DNA of 39,505 nucleotides from Candidatus Woesearchaeota archaeon (GTDB taxonomy: Archaea; Nanobdellota; Nanobdellia; Woesearchaeales; GW2011-AR15): assembly GCA_016934775.1 (NCBI GenBank), contig JAFGSP010000167.1, positions 1 through 39,505 of the forward strand, in the 5' to 3' direction. A program made the translations under genes and the position numbers. A model generated the notes under the pieces. The model ran no database searches, had not been told where the DNA came from, and was given only the letters and a program-made list of their open reading frames with translations. Position 1 is the first letter of the stretch. The number at the start of each line of letters is the position of its first letter. Positions 1 through 8,698 of the stretch are shown here, piece by piece.

Positions 1-848
1 ACTGCATTGACAATGTCATTGTCAGAACCAAGAGACCTGCTCAAGATAGTAGGATTAGCTGCGATCAGTATAGCAGCCATGAATCCTGCCAGATTTCCTG
101 ATACTTTTTTCCCTATAAAAAAAGCTGCAATGATTGCAAAAAATGATAAAAACATGGGCGTAAGGAATGCTGCCCGCATGAGCGTCATTTTAGGATTGAA
201 AAAACCAAGAAACTTATAAAGAAAAAATTCTGCATAAGGGTAAAAATTAGGATCAGCAGGAAAACCATGCGGAGCAAACATATGAGTGTCATACTGAAGC
301 CCATCTTTAACCACGTCTCCATACATTCCTTTCTCGACAAGGTTTCCGGCATATCTCAACCAGAAATACGAGTCAATATCACCAAGATAAGTGTATCCTG
401 AACTATCTTCCACAAATCTGTCTTTGAGGTTTGCCGCGCTAGTGACAACTGCATTTTCTATCTGTAGTTGCTCCTGCTCAAGAAACTGGCTGAACTGCTC
501 ATTAATCATGTTCTGCCTTGTTTGTTCAGGTAGGTTCGGATATTGCTGGCTTATCTGGGCTGAGATAGAATTCCTGATATTATTATAAATCCCCTGTCTT
601 GCCCATTCTTCGGATATCCTGAGTTCTGAAGGCTGCAGCCTTATGCTAATTGACAGGATAATCGGAACCAGGATCAAAAACAAGATAAGAAATCTGGAAA
701 AAAACGGCCTCAATTTTCTAAGATCAATTATTATATCTTCAGATTCTCTTTTTTTAGATTTTGTATTGTCTTTTCCTGAAAAAACACCCTTCAGCCATGA
801 AAAATCAAAAGTCACTTGTTCTTCTTTATTCGCTTTGCTCTTCTTCAT
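1..848 (-). CDS. aglB: Oligosaccharyltransferase STT3/AglB, 5' part (cut by window start)
   Basis: About 282 codons are visible; the gene runs off the window at base 1. By family, this is the membrane catalytic subunit that moves a lipid-linked glycan onto Asn of N-x-S/T sequons outside the cell. The translation has a charged cytosolic N-terminus, one hydrophobic helix near residues 45-62, then the first STT3 acidic motif (DIDSYFWLRYAG) in an external loop. Several membrane helices follow, and the second motif (SRSLGSDNDIVNA) lies at the window edge. The ATG at 848 has GGGGG five bases upstream. It follows secY on the same strand after a 163-bp gap with its own TATA, so it may be transcribed with the translation operon or alone. 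A Q/E-rich extracellular insertion lies between the first helix and the acidic motif. Confidence 0.85.
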   Translation of the reverse strand, partial: MKKSKANKEEQVTFDFSWLKGVFSGKDNTKSKKRESEDIIIDLRKLRPFFSRFLILFLILVPIILSISIRLQPSELRISEEWARQGIYNNIRNSISAQISQQYPNLPEQTRQNMINEQFSQFLEQEQLQIENAVVTSAANLKDRFVEDSSGYTYLGDIDSYFWLRYAGNLVEKGMYGDVVKDGLQYDTHMFAPHGFPADPNFYPYAEFFLYKFLGFFNPKMTLMRAAFLTPMFLSFFAIIAAFFIGKKVSGNLAGFMAAILIAANPTILSRSLGSDNDIVNA

Positions 849-1011
849 AAAATCCCCCTAAGATTCATATAATGAAATATACAGTCTTTTTAAATATTAT
901 GATATATTAAAAGACGAGTATGGACTGTTTTCAGAACACATCTCCTAAGAATTTTTTTCTTTCATAATTATTAATGCATAAATTAAGTAATTATTCAAAA
1001 AGTTAGTTGTA
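849..1011 (-). promoter_or_regulatory. secY-aglB intergenic region with TATA and Shine-Dalgarno
   Basis: On the minus strand a TATA-like ATATTTAAAAAG lies at 886-897. It predicts a transcript start near 867 and a leader of about 19 nt. GGGGG at 854-858 sits five bases before the ATG at 848. The rest of the gap is AT-rich; I see no gene in it. Confidence 0.5.
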
Positions 1012-2445
1012 TCATTTACCCATGAATTTTCTCATCAAGGGATTCATATCATACATATGCTCCCTTGCTATGTCTTCATAGAGCTTGTAAATAATCATGA
1101 CTGTAAGAAGAATTCCCGTTCCTCTGGATAGCGCGCCCATAAGATCTGCAATAGCTGCAAGGAAACCTACTGTAATAGCGCCCATGACTGTAAGAGGAAG
1201 GATATATCTATCCAGCAGCCTTTCCAGAATCCTCCTGTCTTTCCTGAATCCAGGTATCTGAAGCCCAGACGCCATTATCTGGTCAGCAAGACTTTTTGAA
1301 TCCTGGCCTGAAGTTTGGACCCAGAATAATGAAAAAAGCACAGAGCCTCCGATCATAAGTACGATATAAATCAAGGAATTAAGTATCACTGGACCAAGTA
1401 CTGACCATTGCCCGCCGCTCTGGAAGATTGTCTGGACCAGATTAGGCCCATTGAGGACAGAGATAAGCCCAACTGGAACTCCTCCTTGGGTATATCCTCC
1501 AAGCAACGGCAAAGGATTTCCTCCTGTCCAGTTCTGGAGCAGCCTTACCCATAATTGAAGTGTCGCAAACAAAGATGCAACTAAAATAACTGGGATGTTG
1601 CTTGTATATATGAACTGCAAAGGCCATCTGATGCCATGACCTCTGACTCTTCCAAATGACAAAGGTATCTCAACTTTCATCGCCTGTGAATAAACAGCAA
1701 TAGCAAAAACAATAAGCGTAGCAACTATTGTTATTATTGAGATTGACGCTCCTGAAAAATCTGCTTCCAGCAAAGAAATGATTATGCTCCATAACTGACC
1801 GACTATCGGGCCTTGAAAAGAAGATTCCCATATAAGGTTTCCTGCTGTATCTGAAAAAGAGACCAGCCTTATGAACATCTGCTTGCTTATGCCCGCAGCA
1901 ATAAAGAGAGAAATTCCTGATCCGAATCCCCATTTGCTTACAATTTCATCCATAAACAGCACTATTATTCCGCCAAGGAAAAGCTGGAAAACCAAAAGCA
2001 ACTGGTATTGCAGCCTTAATGCGCCAACTGCAGCATTAGGTGGAGCGATCCCCCCCATGAACACATAGATGAATCCCTCAAAGATTATGAAAAAGATTCC
2101 TACAAGCTTCTGTACTCCCTGATATCTCTGCTTCCCTTCATGTGTCGTGAGGTCAAATTTTATAATCCCTGCTCCATTGAGCAACTGAAGTATGATAGAC
2201 CCTGTTACTATGGGGCCGATTCCCAAAGACAGCAAAGAGCCGAACTCAGCTCCAAGAATGATTGAAAGATATTCAAACTGTGCCAGAGTGTTTTCTCCCA
2301 GTGGCCATAACGGAATCATTCCCAGGACAAAAAACAGGACAAGAACAACAAGAGTCCATTTCAGCCTCTCACTGAAAGGAAGCCGTTTCTGTTTTGGTGA
2401 CTCAACTTCCGGCAAGTTAAGTATCAGATCATCAAAAAAACTCAT
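1012..2445 (-). CDS. secY: Preprotein translocase subunit SecY
   Basis: This is the channel subunit of the Sec translocon, which passes unfolded proteins across the membrane or into it. At 477 aa it has the usual archaeal length and about ten hydrophobic segments. A lumenal-plug-like stretch follows the first helix, and the cytosolic loop SFGRVRGHGIRWPLQFIYTSN is SecY-typical. The C-terminus is short and basic. It is the last gene of the ribosomal protein run, directly after L15 as in most archaea. An oligosaccharyltransferase gene follows it on the same strand, where many archaea carry adenylate kinase. Confidence 0.95.
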   Translation of the reverse strand: MSFFDDLILNLPEVESPKQKRLPFSERLKWTLVVLVLFFVLGMIPLWPLGENTLAQFEYLSIILGAEFGSLLSLGIGPIVTGSIILQLLNGAGIIKFDLTTHEGKQRYQGVQKLVGIFFIIFEGFIYVFMGGIAPPNAAVGALRLQYQLLLVFQLFLGGIIVLFMDEIVSKWGFGSGISLFIAAGISKQMFIRLVSFSDTAGNLIWESSFQGPIVGQLWSIIISLLEADFSGASISIITIVATLIVFAIAVYSQAMKVEIPLSFGRVRGHGIRWPLQFIYTSNIPVILVASLFATLQLWVRLLQNWTGGNPLPLLGGYTQGGVPVGLISVLNGPNLVQTIFQSGGQWSVLGPVILNSLIYIVLMIGGSVLFSLFWVQTSGQDSKSLADQIMASGLQIPGFRKDRRILERLLDRYILPLTVMGAITVGFLAAIADLMGALSRGTGILLTVMIIYKLYEDIAREHMYDMNPLMRKFMGK

Positions 2446-2491
2446 TTTCAGATAAAAGAAAACTTACTCTTATTTATTTTCTTCGATATTT

Positions 2492-3001
2492 TCATTCTAT
2501 CGAAGCATCTTCTGACTCTTCATCAACTAAGTTTTCAGACTCTGCTGCTGTATCTTCCAGCAGGACAATCTTTCCGCCTGCTGCCTCGACCTTATCAATC
2601 GCATTCTGTGTTGCTCTCGCAACTTTGATACTCAGCTTCACTCTGACTGCGCCTTTAGAAAGAAGCTTCTGGTAACCAATCATACCAAGATCAACTTCGT
2701 ATGTATCTTTGCTCCTTGAAACAAGACCTTTTTCCAAATATGATGCCAGCCTGTCCTGCAGTATGTTCAGGTTTATTGCCTTTTCATCAGAAGCCGGCAT
2801 CTTAAATCCGTGCTTGCCAAGATATTCTTTCTTAGGCATTCCCTTAGTGATCTTCATGATCTTAAAGTCTCCCCTCTTGCCTGCACCTGATTTTCCACGG
2901 CCTCCTCTGTGGCCAGCGCCCCTGTTCTTTTTCTTAGAACCATGACCTGCTGTGACTTTGGCTGCTCTGATCCTGGACCTTTTCTTTCGTTTTGTTTGCA
3001 T
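2492..3001 (-). CDS. rpl15: 50S ribosomal protein L15 (uL15)
   Basis: Large-subunit protein of the archaeal/eukaryotic L15/L27a type, 169 aa. The N-terminus has the Gly/Arg/Lys-rich tail that threads into 23S rRNA (KKKNRGAGHRGGRGKSGAGKRG), followed by the globular part. The C-terminus ends in an unusual acidic tail of about 20 residues rich in Glu, Asp and Ser, beyond the normal domain. The stop of rpl30 lies one base before its start, consistent with one polycistronic message. Confidence 0.93.
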   Translation of the reverse strand: MQTKRKKRSRIRAAKVTAGHGSKKKNRGAGHRGGRGKSGAGKRGDFKIMKITKGMPKKEYLGKHGFKMPASDEKAINLNILQDRLASYLEKGLVSRSKDTYEVDLGMIGYQKLLSKGAVRVKLSIKVARATQNAIDKVEAAGGKIVLLEDTAAESENLVDEESEDASIE

Positions 3002-3002
3002 C

Positions 3003-3467
3003 TCAGATCATCCTTTCTAATAGTTCGTTAATCTTATCAGCTCTGTATCCCAGTGCTCCGCCATTTGCAAAACTGGTCTTCACTCCGTTTCTTCCATAAC
3101 CTTTGTTGGGAGATGTGAGCCTGAAAAATTTATTATATTTCTTTCCTTTATGATCAATAAACTTGTTGTATTGAATCTTTGCTTTTGAATCTTCTAATCT
3201 GTCTTTGTATAATTCTCCTCTTTTGCTAATTACCTCATCCATCAGCTCATCTGTGACTTCACCCCATGTCACATAATCTTTCACCTTCTGGATCATTCCT
3301 CTGATTGAAGGTGTGTCTTCCACAAAGACGCACCAGTTCTTATTATGAAGATTAAGAAGATCAAAAGTTCTTTTTAGGCCATAAGTAAGATTGACCTGCC
3401 CCCTGACTCTGACAACTGCCAGGATATGTTTCTTTTTTTCAGTCTTTGGTTTGTTCTCTGTAGTCAT
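3003..3467 (-). CDS. rpl30: 50S ribosomal protein L30 (uL30)
   Basis: Archaeal-type L30 (154 aa), the long form related to eukaryotic L7. An N-terminal basic segment is followed by the ferredoxin-like core (ILAVVRVRGQVNLTYGLKRTF), and the C-terminal extension ends with GYGRNGVKTSFANGGALGYR, which is conserved in the long form. It lies between rpl15 and rps5 with gaps of one and six bases. Confidence 0.93.
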   Translation of the reverse strand: MTTENKPKTEKKKHILAVVRVRGQVNLTYGLKRTFDLLNLHNKNWCVFVEDTPSIRGMIQKVKDYVTWGEVTDELMDEVISKRGELYKDRLEDSKAKIQYNKFIDHKGKKYNKFFRLTSPNKGYGRNGVKTSFANGGALGYRADKINELLERMI

Positions 3468-3473
3468 TTTTAA

Positions 3474-4322
3474 TCATGCTTTCTTTTTCTTTGGTTTTTT
3501 TTCAGCAGCTATCTCTTCCAGGAATTCATCCTGCTCTTTCTTCTCTTTTGAGACAGGGCCTTCTGAAACACTTAGTCTTTTATAATGGATTTCCTGAAGC
3601 TTTGTTTTCATAAGCTTTTTCAGAGCATTCTCCGCTGCCTTAATCAGGTTAATCTTTGTCTGCGACTGGCCATATGTCCTTGACCAGACATCTTTCACGC
3701 CCGCAAACTCAAGTATCTTAGCGACTTCTTTATCTACTTTCAAACCAGTACCTTTCGGAGCTGGTATCAGCTTTATTATAGCAGATCCGCTTTTCCCTTC
3801 AACCGCAAAGGGCAATGAATGCGGCTCACCGCATCCGCACTCCCAGCTTCCGCATCCTCTTCTTATCTTAAAAAGATTGAATTTTGCATTCCTGATTGCC
3901 TTCTCTCTTGCAGGCACAGTCTCTTTTGATTTTCCATATCCAAGACCAACTATCCCCTGCCTGTTTCCGACGACTGCAAGAGTAGCAAACCTTGGCTTGT
4001 TTCCTTCTCTTGTTTTTTTCTGTGTCTGCCTGAATATCCTCTTTTTTCCGCCGCCGAATTTTCCTTTTGCCTGGCCAATAAGCAACAGGTCAGTCTCGAG
4101 ATCAGGAACAAGTGTCTCAACTATCATTTTCTCCATGATAACATAACCATTATCAAGTATAAAATTGATATCTGTTATTTCTCCGGAAGCAACTCTTTTC
4201 CCAAGCTCTGTTTTTGGGACCCATTGGTCTTCTTTTTCTGAGATGACAGGTGTCTCATCTTCATCAGAAGAGACTTCCATGACCTCTTCTTCGACTTGTT
4301 CTTCTTTATTCTTTTCTGACAT
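3474..4322 (-). CDS. rps5: 30S ribosomal protein S5 (uS5)
   Basis: Small-subunit protein important for decoding accuracy, 282 aa. The core has the double-stranded RNA-binding-like S5 domain (FATLAVVGNRQGIVGLGYGK) and the S5 C-terminal domain (IKLIPAPKGTGLKV). It is longer than usual for an archaeon (roughly 210-240 aa) because both ends are extended: an acidic N-terminus of about 30 residues and a Lys/Glu-rich C-terminus ending KKPKKKKA. These tails recur in several neighbouring ribosomal proteins. Confidence 0.94.
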   Translation of the reverse strand: MSEKNKEEQVEEEVMEVSSDEDETPVISEKEDQWVPKTELGKRVASGEITDINFILDNGYVIMEKMIVETLVPDLETDLLLIGQAKGKFGGGKKRIFRQTQKKTREGNKPRFATLAVVGNRQGIVGLGYGKSKETVPAREKAIRNAKFNLFKIRRGCGSWECGCGEPHSLPFAVEGKSGSAIIKLIPAPKGTGLKVDKEVAKILEFAGVKDVWSRTYGQSQTKINLIKAAENALKKLMKTKLQEIHYKRLSVSEGPVSKEKKEQDEFLEEIAAEKKPKKKKA

Positions 4323-4337
4323 TTTTGACCTTCCTTA

Positions 4338-4916
4338 TTAAGATAATATTTTTGCTTTTGTTTTATCGAAATAATCCTTGATTTTTTCAGGATCTTTCTT
4401 ATTATTAAGGTATCCTGAAAACAATTTTTCAAATTCATCCTTTTTTGAATCTTTCAGCTTTTTCGCATAATCTGATATATGTGACCCGGATAATCTGCCT
4501 TCTTCAGGGATTACCTGATCATCATAAGGTATTTTCAAGCCAGCGTCTACAGCGCCTTTCAAGACAGCATAGAGCAAAGATCCTGATTGGGTCCCTTGTA
4601 ACCCAAGGTCAAGTATTGCTTCTTGCCCTTTGGCCTTCTTTCCGATCATCAGACCGACAAGATATGCTGCCGGAAGATTCCCGCAACTCATGTTCCAGCC
4701 AAGCTTGGCAAGCTCTTTGGAATGAGCTGATTTCAGCACTATGTCCCCTTTATCGCCATATTTAATCAGCTGTGCCAGGATGTGCTTATTGGATTTTCTG
4801 ACAACTAATCTTAGTTTCCTTGATTTCAGCAAAGTCAGTCTTTTCCCATAATCTGTCCTGCTCTTAAGCTTCCTCATAAACGGGACTGTGTATACTTTCT
4901 TGTCTGCCATGTTCAT
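4338..4916 (-). CDS. rpl18: 50S ribosomal protein L18 (uL18)
   Basis: 5S rRNA-binding protein, 192 aa. The 5S-contacting N-terminal part (SRTDYGKRLTLLKSRKLRLVVR) and the L18 core are clear. The ATG at 4916 overlaps the TGA of rpl19e as ATGA. A second in-frame ATG two codons later (MADKK) is equally plausible, since MADKK looks like a natural N-terminus. It sits in the L19e-L18-S5 order normal for archaea. Confidence 0.92.
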   Translation of the reverse strand: MNMADKKVYTVPFMRKLKSRTDYGKRLTLLKSRKLRLVVRKSNKHILAQLIKYGDKGDIVLKSAHSKELAKLGWNMSCGNLPAAYLVGLMIGKKAKGQEAILDLGLQGTQSGSLLYAVLKGAVDAGLKIPYDDQVIPEEGRLSGSHISDYAKKLKDSKKDEFEKLFSGYLNNKKDPEKIKDYFDKTKAKILS

Positions 4917-5362
4917 TTACCTATAAGATTGTGTTCTGTGATATATAGCTTGATATGTCTCTTGCTCCTGAAAAAACCGCCTTTTGATTTCCTATAAAGA
5001 TCCTTATAGTTCTCATTTGAAAGTTTTCCTGATGTTTTCAATTCCTTCAAAAAAGACCTCTGAAGCCTTATCTTTGCCATCCATTTCTCCTTATCTGGAA
5101 GCCTCGCATTAGCTTTTCCTTTCCTTGATCCATGACCTTTTTTCCTTCCTCTGACTTTCTGAGATTTGTTTTTCCTGGCCCTGCCCCTTGAGACGCCTTT
5201 TTCCTGCTTGATTGCGATTACACCATCCTTTATCAGTGATTTTAGATCTACTCTGGTGATGGCTTCTTTTACTTCTTCCCTCTTTGTGTTATCTATTTTG
5301 ACTTTTTTAGGGGATCTTTTTGCAATCTTTGCAGCAAGCTTCTTTTGGATGTTAAGTTTCAT
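4913..5362 (-). CDS. rpl19e: 50S ribosomal protein L19e (eL19)
   Basis: Archaeal/eukaryotic-specific large-subunit protein, 149 aa, the usual archaeal length. It shows the basic N-terminal domain, the very basic middle (SRGRARKNKSQKVRGRKKGHG) and the helical C-terminal part with KLSNENYKDLYRKSKGGFFR. Its presence is strong evidence against a bacterial chromosome. Confidence 0.95.
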   Translation of the reverse strand: MKLNIQKKLAAKIAKRSPKKVKIDNTKREEVKEAITRVDLKSLIKDGVIAIKQEKGVSRGRARKNKSQKVRGRKKGHGSRKGKANARLPDKEKWMAKIRLQRSFLKELKTSGKLSNENYKDLYRKSKGGFFRSKRHIKLYITEHNLIGK

Positions 5363-5368
5363 TTTCTA

Positions 5369-5911
5369 TTATGTCCTCTTTGTCAGGAGCTTATCAATAT
5401 CTTTCTTTTCTATTTTTTTCTTCTCTTCCTCAGACAGCTTGTCTTCTATTGACTTTTTTTCTTCTGTCTTTTTGGTCTCTTTTTCTTCTTTCTGCTCTTC
5501 TTTCCTGCTCTTCTTCTTTTTCAGAGATTCTTTTTTTATCTTCAAATATTCTTCTGGATTCGTGATATTAAGTATCTTGATGCCTTCTTTCAGCAGCTTT
5601 TCAACCAAGAGTATCTTTGTTTTCAGGCCAACCTTTCCAGACACTATCGCGCCCTGTTTTTTCTGATCAAATGAATCTATATCTGATGCTTTTTCAACAA
5701 AAACAATCTCAAGACCTGATTTGTGAATGCCTTTTTGGTTGCCTGGGCTACCGTATCCGGGATTTACAATCGGCCTGTTCTGCATCCTAAGTCTCTGTTT
5801 TGAATCACATCCCCTTGGTTTTCTCCATGTCTTGGAAAGCCTTTTCTTCTTATGTGTATCCTGCCTCAAAAATTTCATTGTGCTTTTTGTGATTCTCTTA
5901 TTTGCTGCCAT
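5369..5911 (-). CDS. rpl32e: 50S ribosomal protein L32e (eL32) with charged C-terminal extension
   Basis: Archaeal/eukaryotic-specific protein, 180 aa. The canonical domain occupies about residues 1-115 (FLRQDTHKKKRLSKTWRKPRG, then NRPIVNPGYGSP). The last 60-65 residues are almost only Lys, Glu, Ser and Thr, a low-complexity charged tail that the family domain does not need. The plus-strand reading frames opposite this tail are shadows. Confidence 0.93.
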   Translation of the reverse strand: MAANKRITKSTMKFLRQDTHKKKRLSKTWRKPRGCDSKQRLRMQNRPIVNPGYGSPGNQKGIHKSGLEIVFVEKASDIDSFDQKKQGAIVSGKVGLKTKILLVEKLLKEGIKILNITNPEEYLKIKKESLKKKKSRKEEQKEEKETKKTEEKKSIEDKLSEEEKKKIEKKDIDKLLTKRT

Positions 5912-6457
5912 TTATATCATCTTCCCTGCTTTATCCGTAATATATATGCCGTCCTGGAATATCCTCTTATCAAAACCAGGCCTTCTTGTTGCCTGCTCGA
6001 TATCTGCAGCAACCTGACCGACAAGCTCTTTATCCGGGCCTTCAACAACAATATGGCTGCCATCAACCTTAACTTTTGCGCCTTCCTTAATCCTGACTTT
6101 TCTGGGCACCTTCTCTCCCAGGAAATTTTTAATGACCAATGTGTCTCCCGACATGCTTATGTTCATCGGAAAATGGCCTGAGCATACCTTCAGCTTATAG
6201 ACAAAATGTTCTTCACATCCTGCAAATGCGTTTCTTATGTGCGCACGATAGGCATGCACAACAGCTTTCTCTTTTTTTGATGATGATTTCGCAGTAAATA
6301 TTATTGCCCTGTCTTTGACTTCAAAGGAGACATTCGGATTGTCAAATTTTCTTGTCACTGAGCCTTTTGGTCCGTTGACTATAAGGGAATTGTCTTCTCT
6401 TGATACAGAGATCCCTTCAGGAACCTCAATTGACTCAACAATCTCTTTTTTTGCCAT
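5912..6457 (-). CDS. rpl6: 50S ribosomal protein L6 (uL6)
   Basis: L6 has two similar alpha/beta domains and sits near the GTPase-associated centre. The 181-aa product has both: ISVSREDNSLIVNGPKGSVTRKF in the first, and VRIKEGAKVKVDGSHIVVEGP with the archaeal end QATRRPGFDKRIFQDGIYI in the second. I start at the ATG at 6457 (MAKKE). An in-frame TTG at 6463 overlapping the rps8 stop would add two residues and is less likely. Confidence 0.93.
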   Translation of the reverse strand: MAKKEIVESIEVPEGISVSREDNSLIVNGPKGSVTRKFDNPNVSFEVKDRAIIFTAKSSSKKEKAVVHAYRAHIRNAFAGCEEHFVYKLKVCSGHFPMNISMSGDTLVIKNFLGEKVPRKVRIKEGAKVKVDGSHIVVEGPDKELVGQVAADIEQATRRPGFDKRIFQDGIYITDKAGKMI

Positions 6458-6459
6458 TT

Positions 6460-6852
6460 TCAATACACATATGCTATGAGCTTACCGCCAAGTTTCTTCT
6501 CGATTGCTTCCTCATGGGTCATTATGCCTTTGTTTGTGGTGACTATCAGGAACCCAAACCCAAATGCCGGCAGATATCTCTTTTCAAATTTTTTATAATC
6601 CTGAAGCTTTACGCTATGTCTTGGCTGTATAACTCCTGTCTTGTTGATCGCACCAAGCAGGCTGACTTCAATCTTGCCCCCTTTGCCGTCATCTATTGGC
6701 TTTATCTCCCCAAGATAGTTCCGTTCATTCAATAAGGCCAATACCTTCTTTATTATATTGGAACTTGGTTTGACAATTACTTTTGTCTTACCTTTAAGGT
6801 CTTCTGTCATTATGTGCGAAAGCACATTTGCCAATGGATTATTAAGACTCAT
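6460..6852 (-). CDS. rps8: 30S ribosomal protein S8 (uS8)
   Basis: Primary 16S rRNA-binding protein, 130 aa, as in other archaea. It begins MSLNNPLANVLSHIM and has the characteristic PRHSVKLQDYKKFEKRYLPA and the C-terminal VTTNKGIMTHEEAIEKKLGG motif. In many species S8 represses its own operon by binding a 16S-like mRNA site; I did not find such a site here. Confidence 0.95.
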   Translation of the reverse strand: MSLNNPLANVLSHIMTEDLKGKTKVIVKPSSNIIKKVLALLNERNYLGEIKPIDDGKGGKIEVSLLGAINKTGVIQPRHSVKLQDYKKFEKRYLPAFGFGFLIVTTNKGIMTHEEAIEKKLGGKLIAYVY

Positions 6853-6858
6853 TTTTCA

Positions 6859-7095
6859 TCAACTGTATTTCTTGAACCCCAGACGGGTAGCAATCTCTCT
6901 GAAGCAGCATCTGCAATACCTAAGGTTGTATTGGCTCACAAATCCGCCAATCCCTGTCCTTCCGCATCTCGAGCATTTAGCAGTCTGCCTGCCGCATGAT
7001 CTCTCTTTAGGAAGGTTATATTTCTTGAATCTCTTCAGTTTATGTTGTTTCTTGCCCAGTTGCTTGAGCATTTTTTTAGGATTGGAAGTAGTCAT
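6859..7095 (-). CDS. rps14: 30S ribosomal protein S14, zinc-binding type (uS14)
   Basis: 78 aa. The conserved part is the last 50 or so residues, with a four-cysteine zinc site (C-x6-C-x2-C, then C-x-C-C in LRYCRCCFREIATRLGFKKY). Archaeal S14 is usually 50-57 aa, so about 25 basic residues at the N-terminus are extra. A later start at the Met in KKMLKQLG would shorten this only partly. Confidence 0.92.
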   Translation of the reverse strand: MTTSNPKKMLKQLGKKQHKLKRFKKYNLPKERSCGRQTAKCSRCGRTGIGGFVSQYNLRYCRCCFREIATRLGFKKYS

Positions 7096-7104
7096 TTTTT
7101 CACC

Positions 7105-7614
7105 TTATTCATTGAGGCTTATGCCAAATTTCTGCTTAAAGAAAGCTATGCTCTCTTCTTTTGTGATAATATGCCCTTTGCCCAGTTTTCTGTTGAGCTT
7201 TTTTCTGTACTTGACCCTGTAGCCTGGCCTTGATAATGTAACACATACCTGAAAACCCATAATACCTATAGAGGGGTCATAATTCAGGTCAGGGACGTCA
7301 ATATATTCATGGATACCAAAAGCAACATTTCCCTGTGAATCAAAACAGCTCTCATTAAGCTTGTTGTCTTTTGCTGCTATAAGCCTTATTAGTATTTTTT
7401 CTGCTTCTTCGCCCCTTAGTATTGTCTTGCAGCCCACTGGCAGACCTGGTCTCACACCCCATGAAGGTATCCTTTTCTGGCTTATTGTCTTCACAAGGTC
7501 TTTGCCAGTCAGGTTCTTTAGGAGTTTCATTCCTTTTTTAAGCGTGTCCTGGTTTGTGCCTGCACCTATATTAAGGGTGAGTTTCTCTATCCTGATCTGT
7601 CTCATTGGGTTCAT
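7105..7614 (-). CDS. rpl5: 50S ribosomal protein L5 (uL5)
   Basis: 5S rRNA-binding protein, 169 aa. Family features include MRQIRIEKLTLNIGAG at the N-terminus, the SWGVRPGLPVGCKTILRG loop and the DPSIGIMGFQVCVTLSRPGYRV segment. Two Mets (MNPM) are possible starts. The gene begins one base after the rps4e stop. Confidence 0.94.
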   Translation of the reverse strand: MNPMRQIRIEKLTLNIGAGTNQDTLKKGMKLLKNLTGKDLVKTISQKRIPSWGVRPGLPVGCKTILRGEEAEKILIRLIAAKDNKLNESCFDSQGNVAFGIHEYIDVPDLNYDPSIGIMGFQVCVTLSRPGYRVKYRKKLNRKLGKGHIITKEESIAFFKQKFGISLNE

Positions 7615-7615
7615 T

Positions 7616-8311
7616 TTAATCCAAAGTTATGCTTGGTTTGTCTTTTCCGATTACGAACACTGAATCTCTCGGAGTATCAAATGTCCCTTCGGATGTCTTT
7701 ATGGTGATTAGTGAATCAGCCCCTTCAGACAATTTTTCTATGGAGCCATGTTCTCCTGCATGGCTTCCCTTGATGAGGAAAGCATATCTTCCCTTTTCAA
7801 GACTGAAGGACTCTTTGATGTCCTGTGAAGGAAGCTTGATCATTACTGAATCTCCAACTGAATGCTTTCCTGACTTTATCCTGATGTTCCTGCTGTCTGA
7901 AAGATTAAGCTGGATTATGCCTTTTTTCAATATTGTTTTTCCAATTATCTTTGAAATCTTGAAGCCCGCTTCTTCTTTTGAGATCTTGACAAGGTCTAGC
8001 CTCTTGCTCTTTGTCAAAACAAGCCTGTAGTATTCTTCAGTTAAAGGTATTGACAAAACATCCATAAGACCGACAAGCGCCCTTGGGTTCTTGCATCTCT
8101 TGCCATCAATAAACACTTCTTTGTCTCTCAAGATGCCTTTTAATTCTTTAGTTGTCTTGCAATATTTCAGCATGTTCTTGAAAATAAGTACTACTGGGAT
8201 GCTCAACTCAAAAGATTTTCCTGGTTTTGGCCTTACTGTGAATTTAGATTCTTTTCTTTTCACTGGCCATGAATTGGGCACTGTGAGTGTCTTGAGATGC
8301 TTCTTAACCAT
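7616..8311 (-). CDS. rps4e: 30S ribosomal protein S4e (eS4)
   Basis: Archaeal/eukaryotic-specific protein, 231 aa. Domains in order: an N-terminal basic segment (RKESKFTVRPKPG), an S4-type RNA-binding domain (about residues 45-105), and a C-terminal KOW/SH3-like domain (IKGSHAGEHGSIEKL). It overlaps rpl24 by eight bases. Confidence 0.94.
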   Translation of the reverse strand: MVKKHLKTLTVPNSWPVKRKESKFTVRPKPGKSFELSIPVVLIFKNMLKYCKTTKELKGILRDKEVFIDGKRCKNPRALVGLMDVLSIPLTEEYYRLVLTKSKRLDLVKISKEEAGFKISKIIGKTILKKGIIQLNLSDSRNIRIKSGKHSVGDSVMIKLPSQDIKESFSLEKGRYAFLIKGSHAGEHGSIEKLSEGADSLITIKTSEGTFDTPRDSVFVIGKDKPSITLD

Positions 8312-8693
8312 TTTTCTCTTTCCTCTTTAATATTTCCTGTCTTTTCTTATCAGACATGTTGAATTCTGTGATCATTACATTTGAAGGGGCTATCGGATAT
8401 TTCACCTTTGTCCCTTCTTTTTTCTGGATCTCTATCCCTGAGATATAAAGCTTAATTTTTGATGAATTAATCTCCTCAACTTTTCCTGATTTGCCTTTGA
8501 ACTGGCCTTTCATTATTTTTACTTTATCTCCAGTCCTTACTCTTGCAGACCTTTTCCCGTATTTTTTGGCAAGGTCATGAGCCAGGTGCGCATGGAAAAA
8601 CCTTCCTTTTATATGTAGAGGAGCATTAGCTATGTATTTCCTCTGTTTTCCGGGCTTTTTGCTCGATTTCCAGTTAGTTGAAAAAGATACCAT
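8304..8693 (-). CDS. rpl24: 50S ribosomal protein L24 (uL24)
   Basis: KOW-domain protein that starts large-subunit assembly. I start at the ATG at 8693 (MVSFSTNWKSSKKPGKQRK, typical of archaeal L24), giving 129 aa. A longer frame from 8738 would overlap rpl14 by 40 bases and adds non-family sequence. The KOW motif is at TGDKVKIMKGQFKGKSGKV. Confidence 0.92.
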   Translation of the reverse strand: MVSFSTNWKSSKKPGKQRKYIANAPLHIKGRFFHAHLAHDLAKKYGKRSARVRTGDKVKIMKGQFKGKSGKVEEINSSKIKLYISGIEIQKKEGTKVKYPIAPSNVMITEFNMSDKKRQEILKRKEKNG

Positions 8694-8698
8694 TTTGA

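Noticed and set aside
5166..5666. Phe/Ser-rich plus-strand ORF opposite L32e/L19e
   Set aside because: It mirrors the Lys/Glu-rich codons of the ribosomal genes; no start signal or family match.
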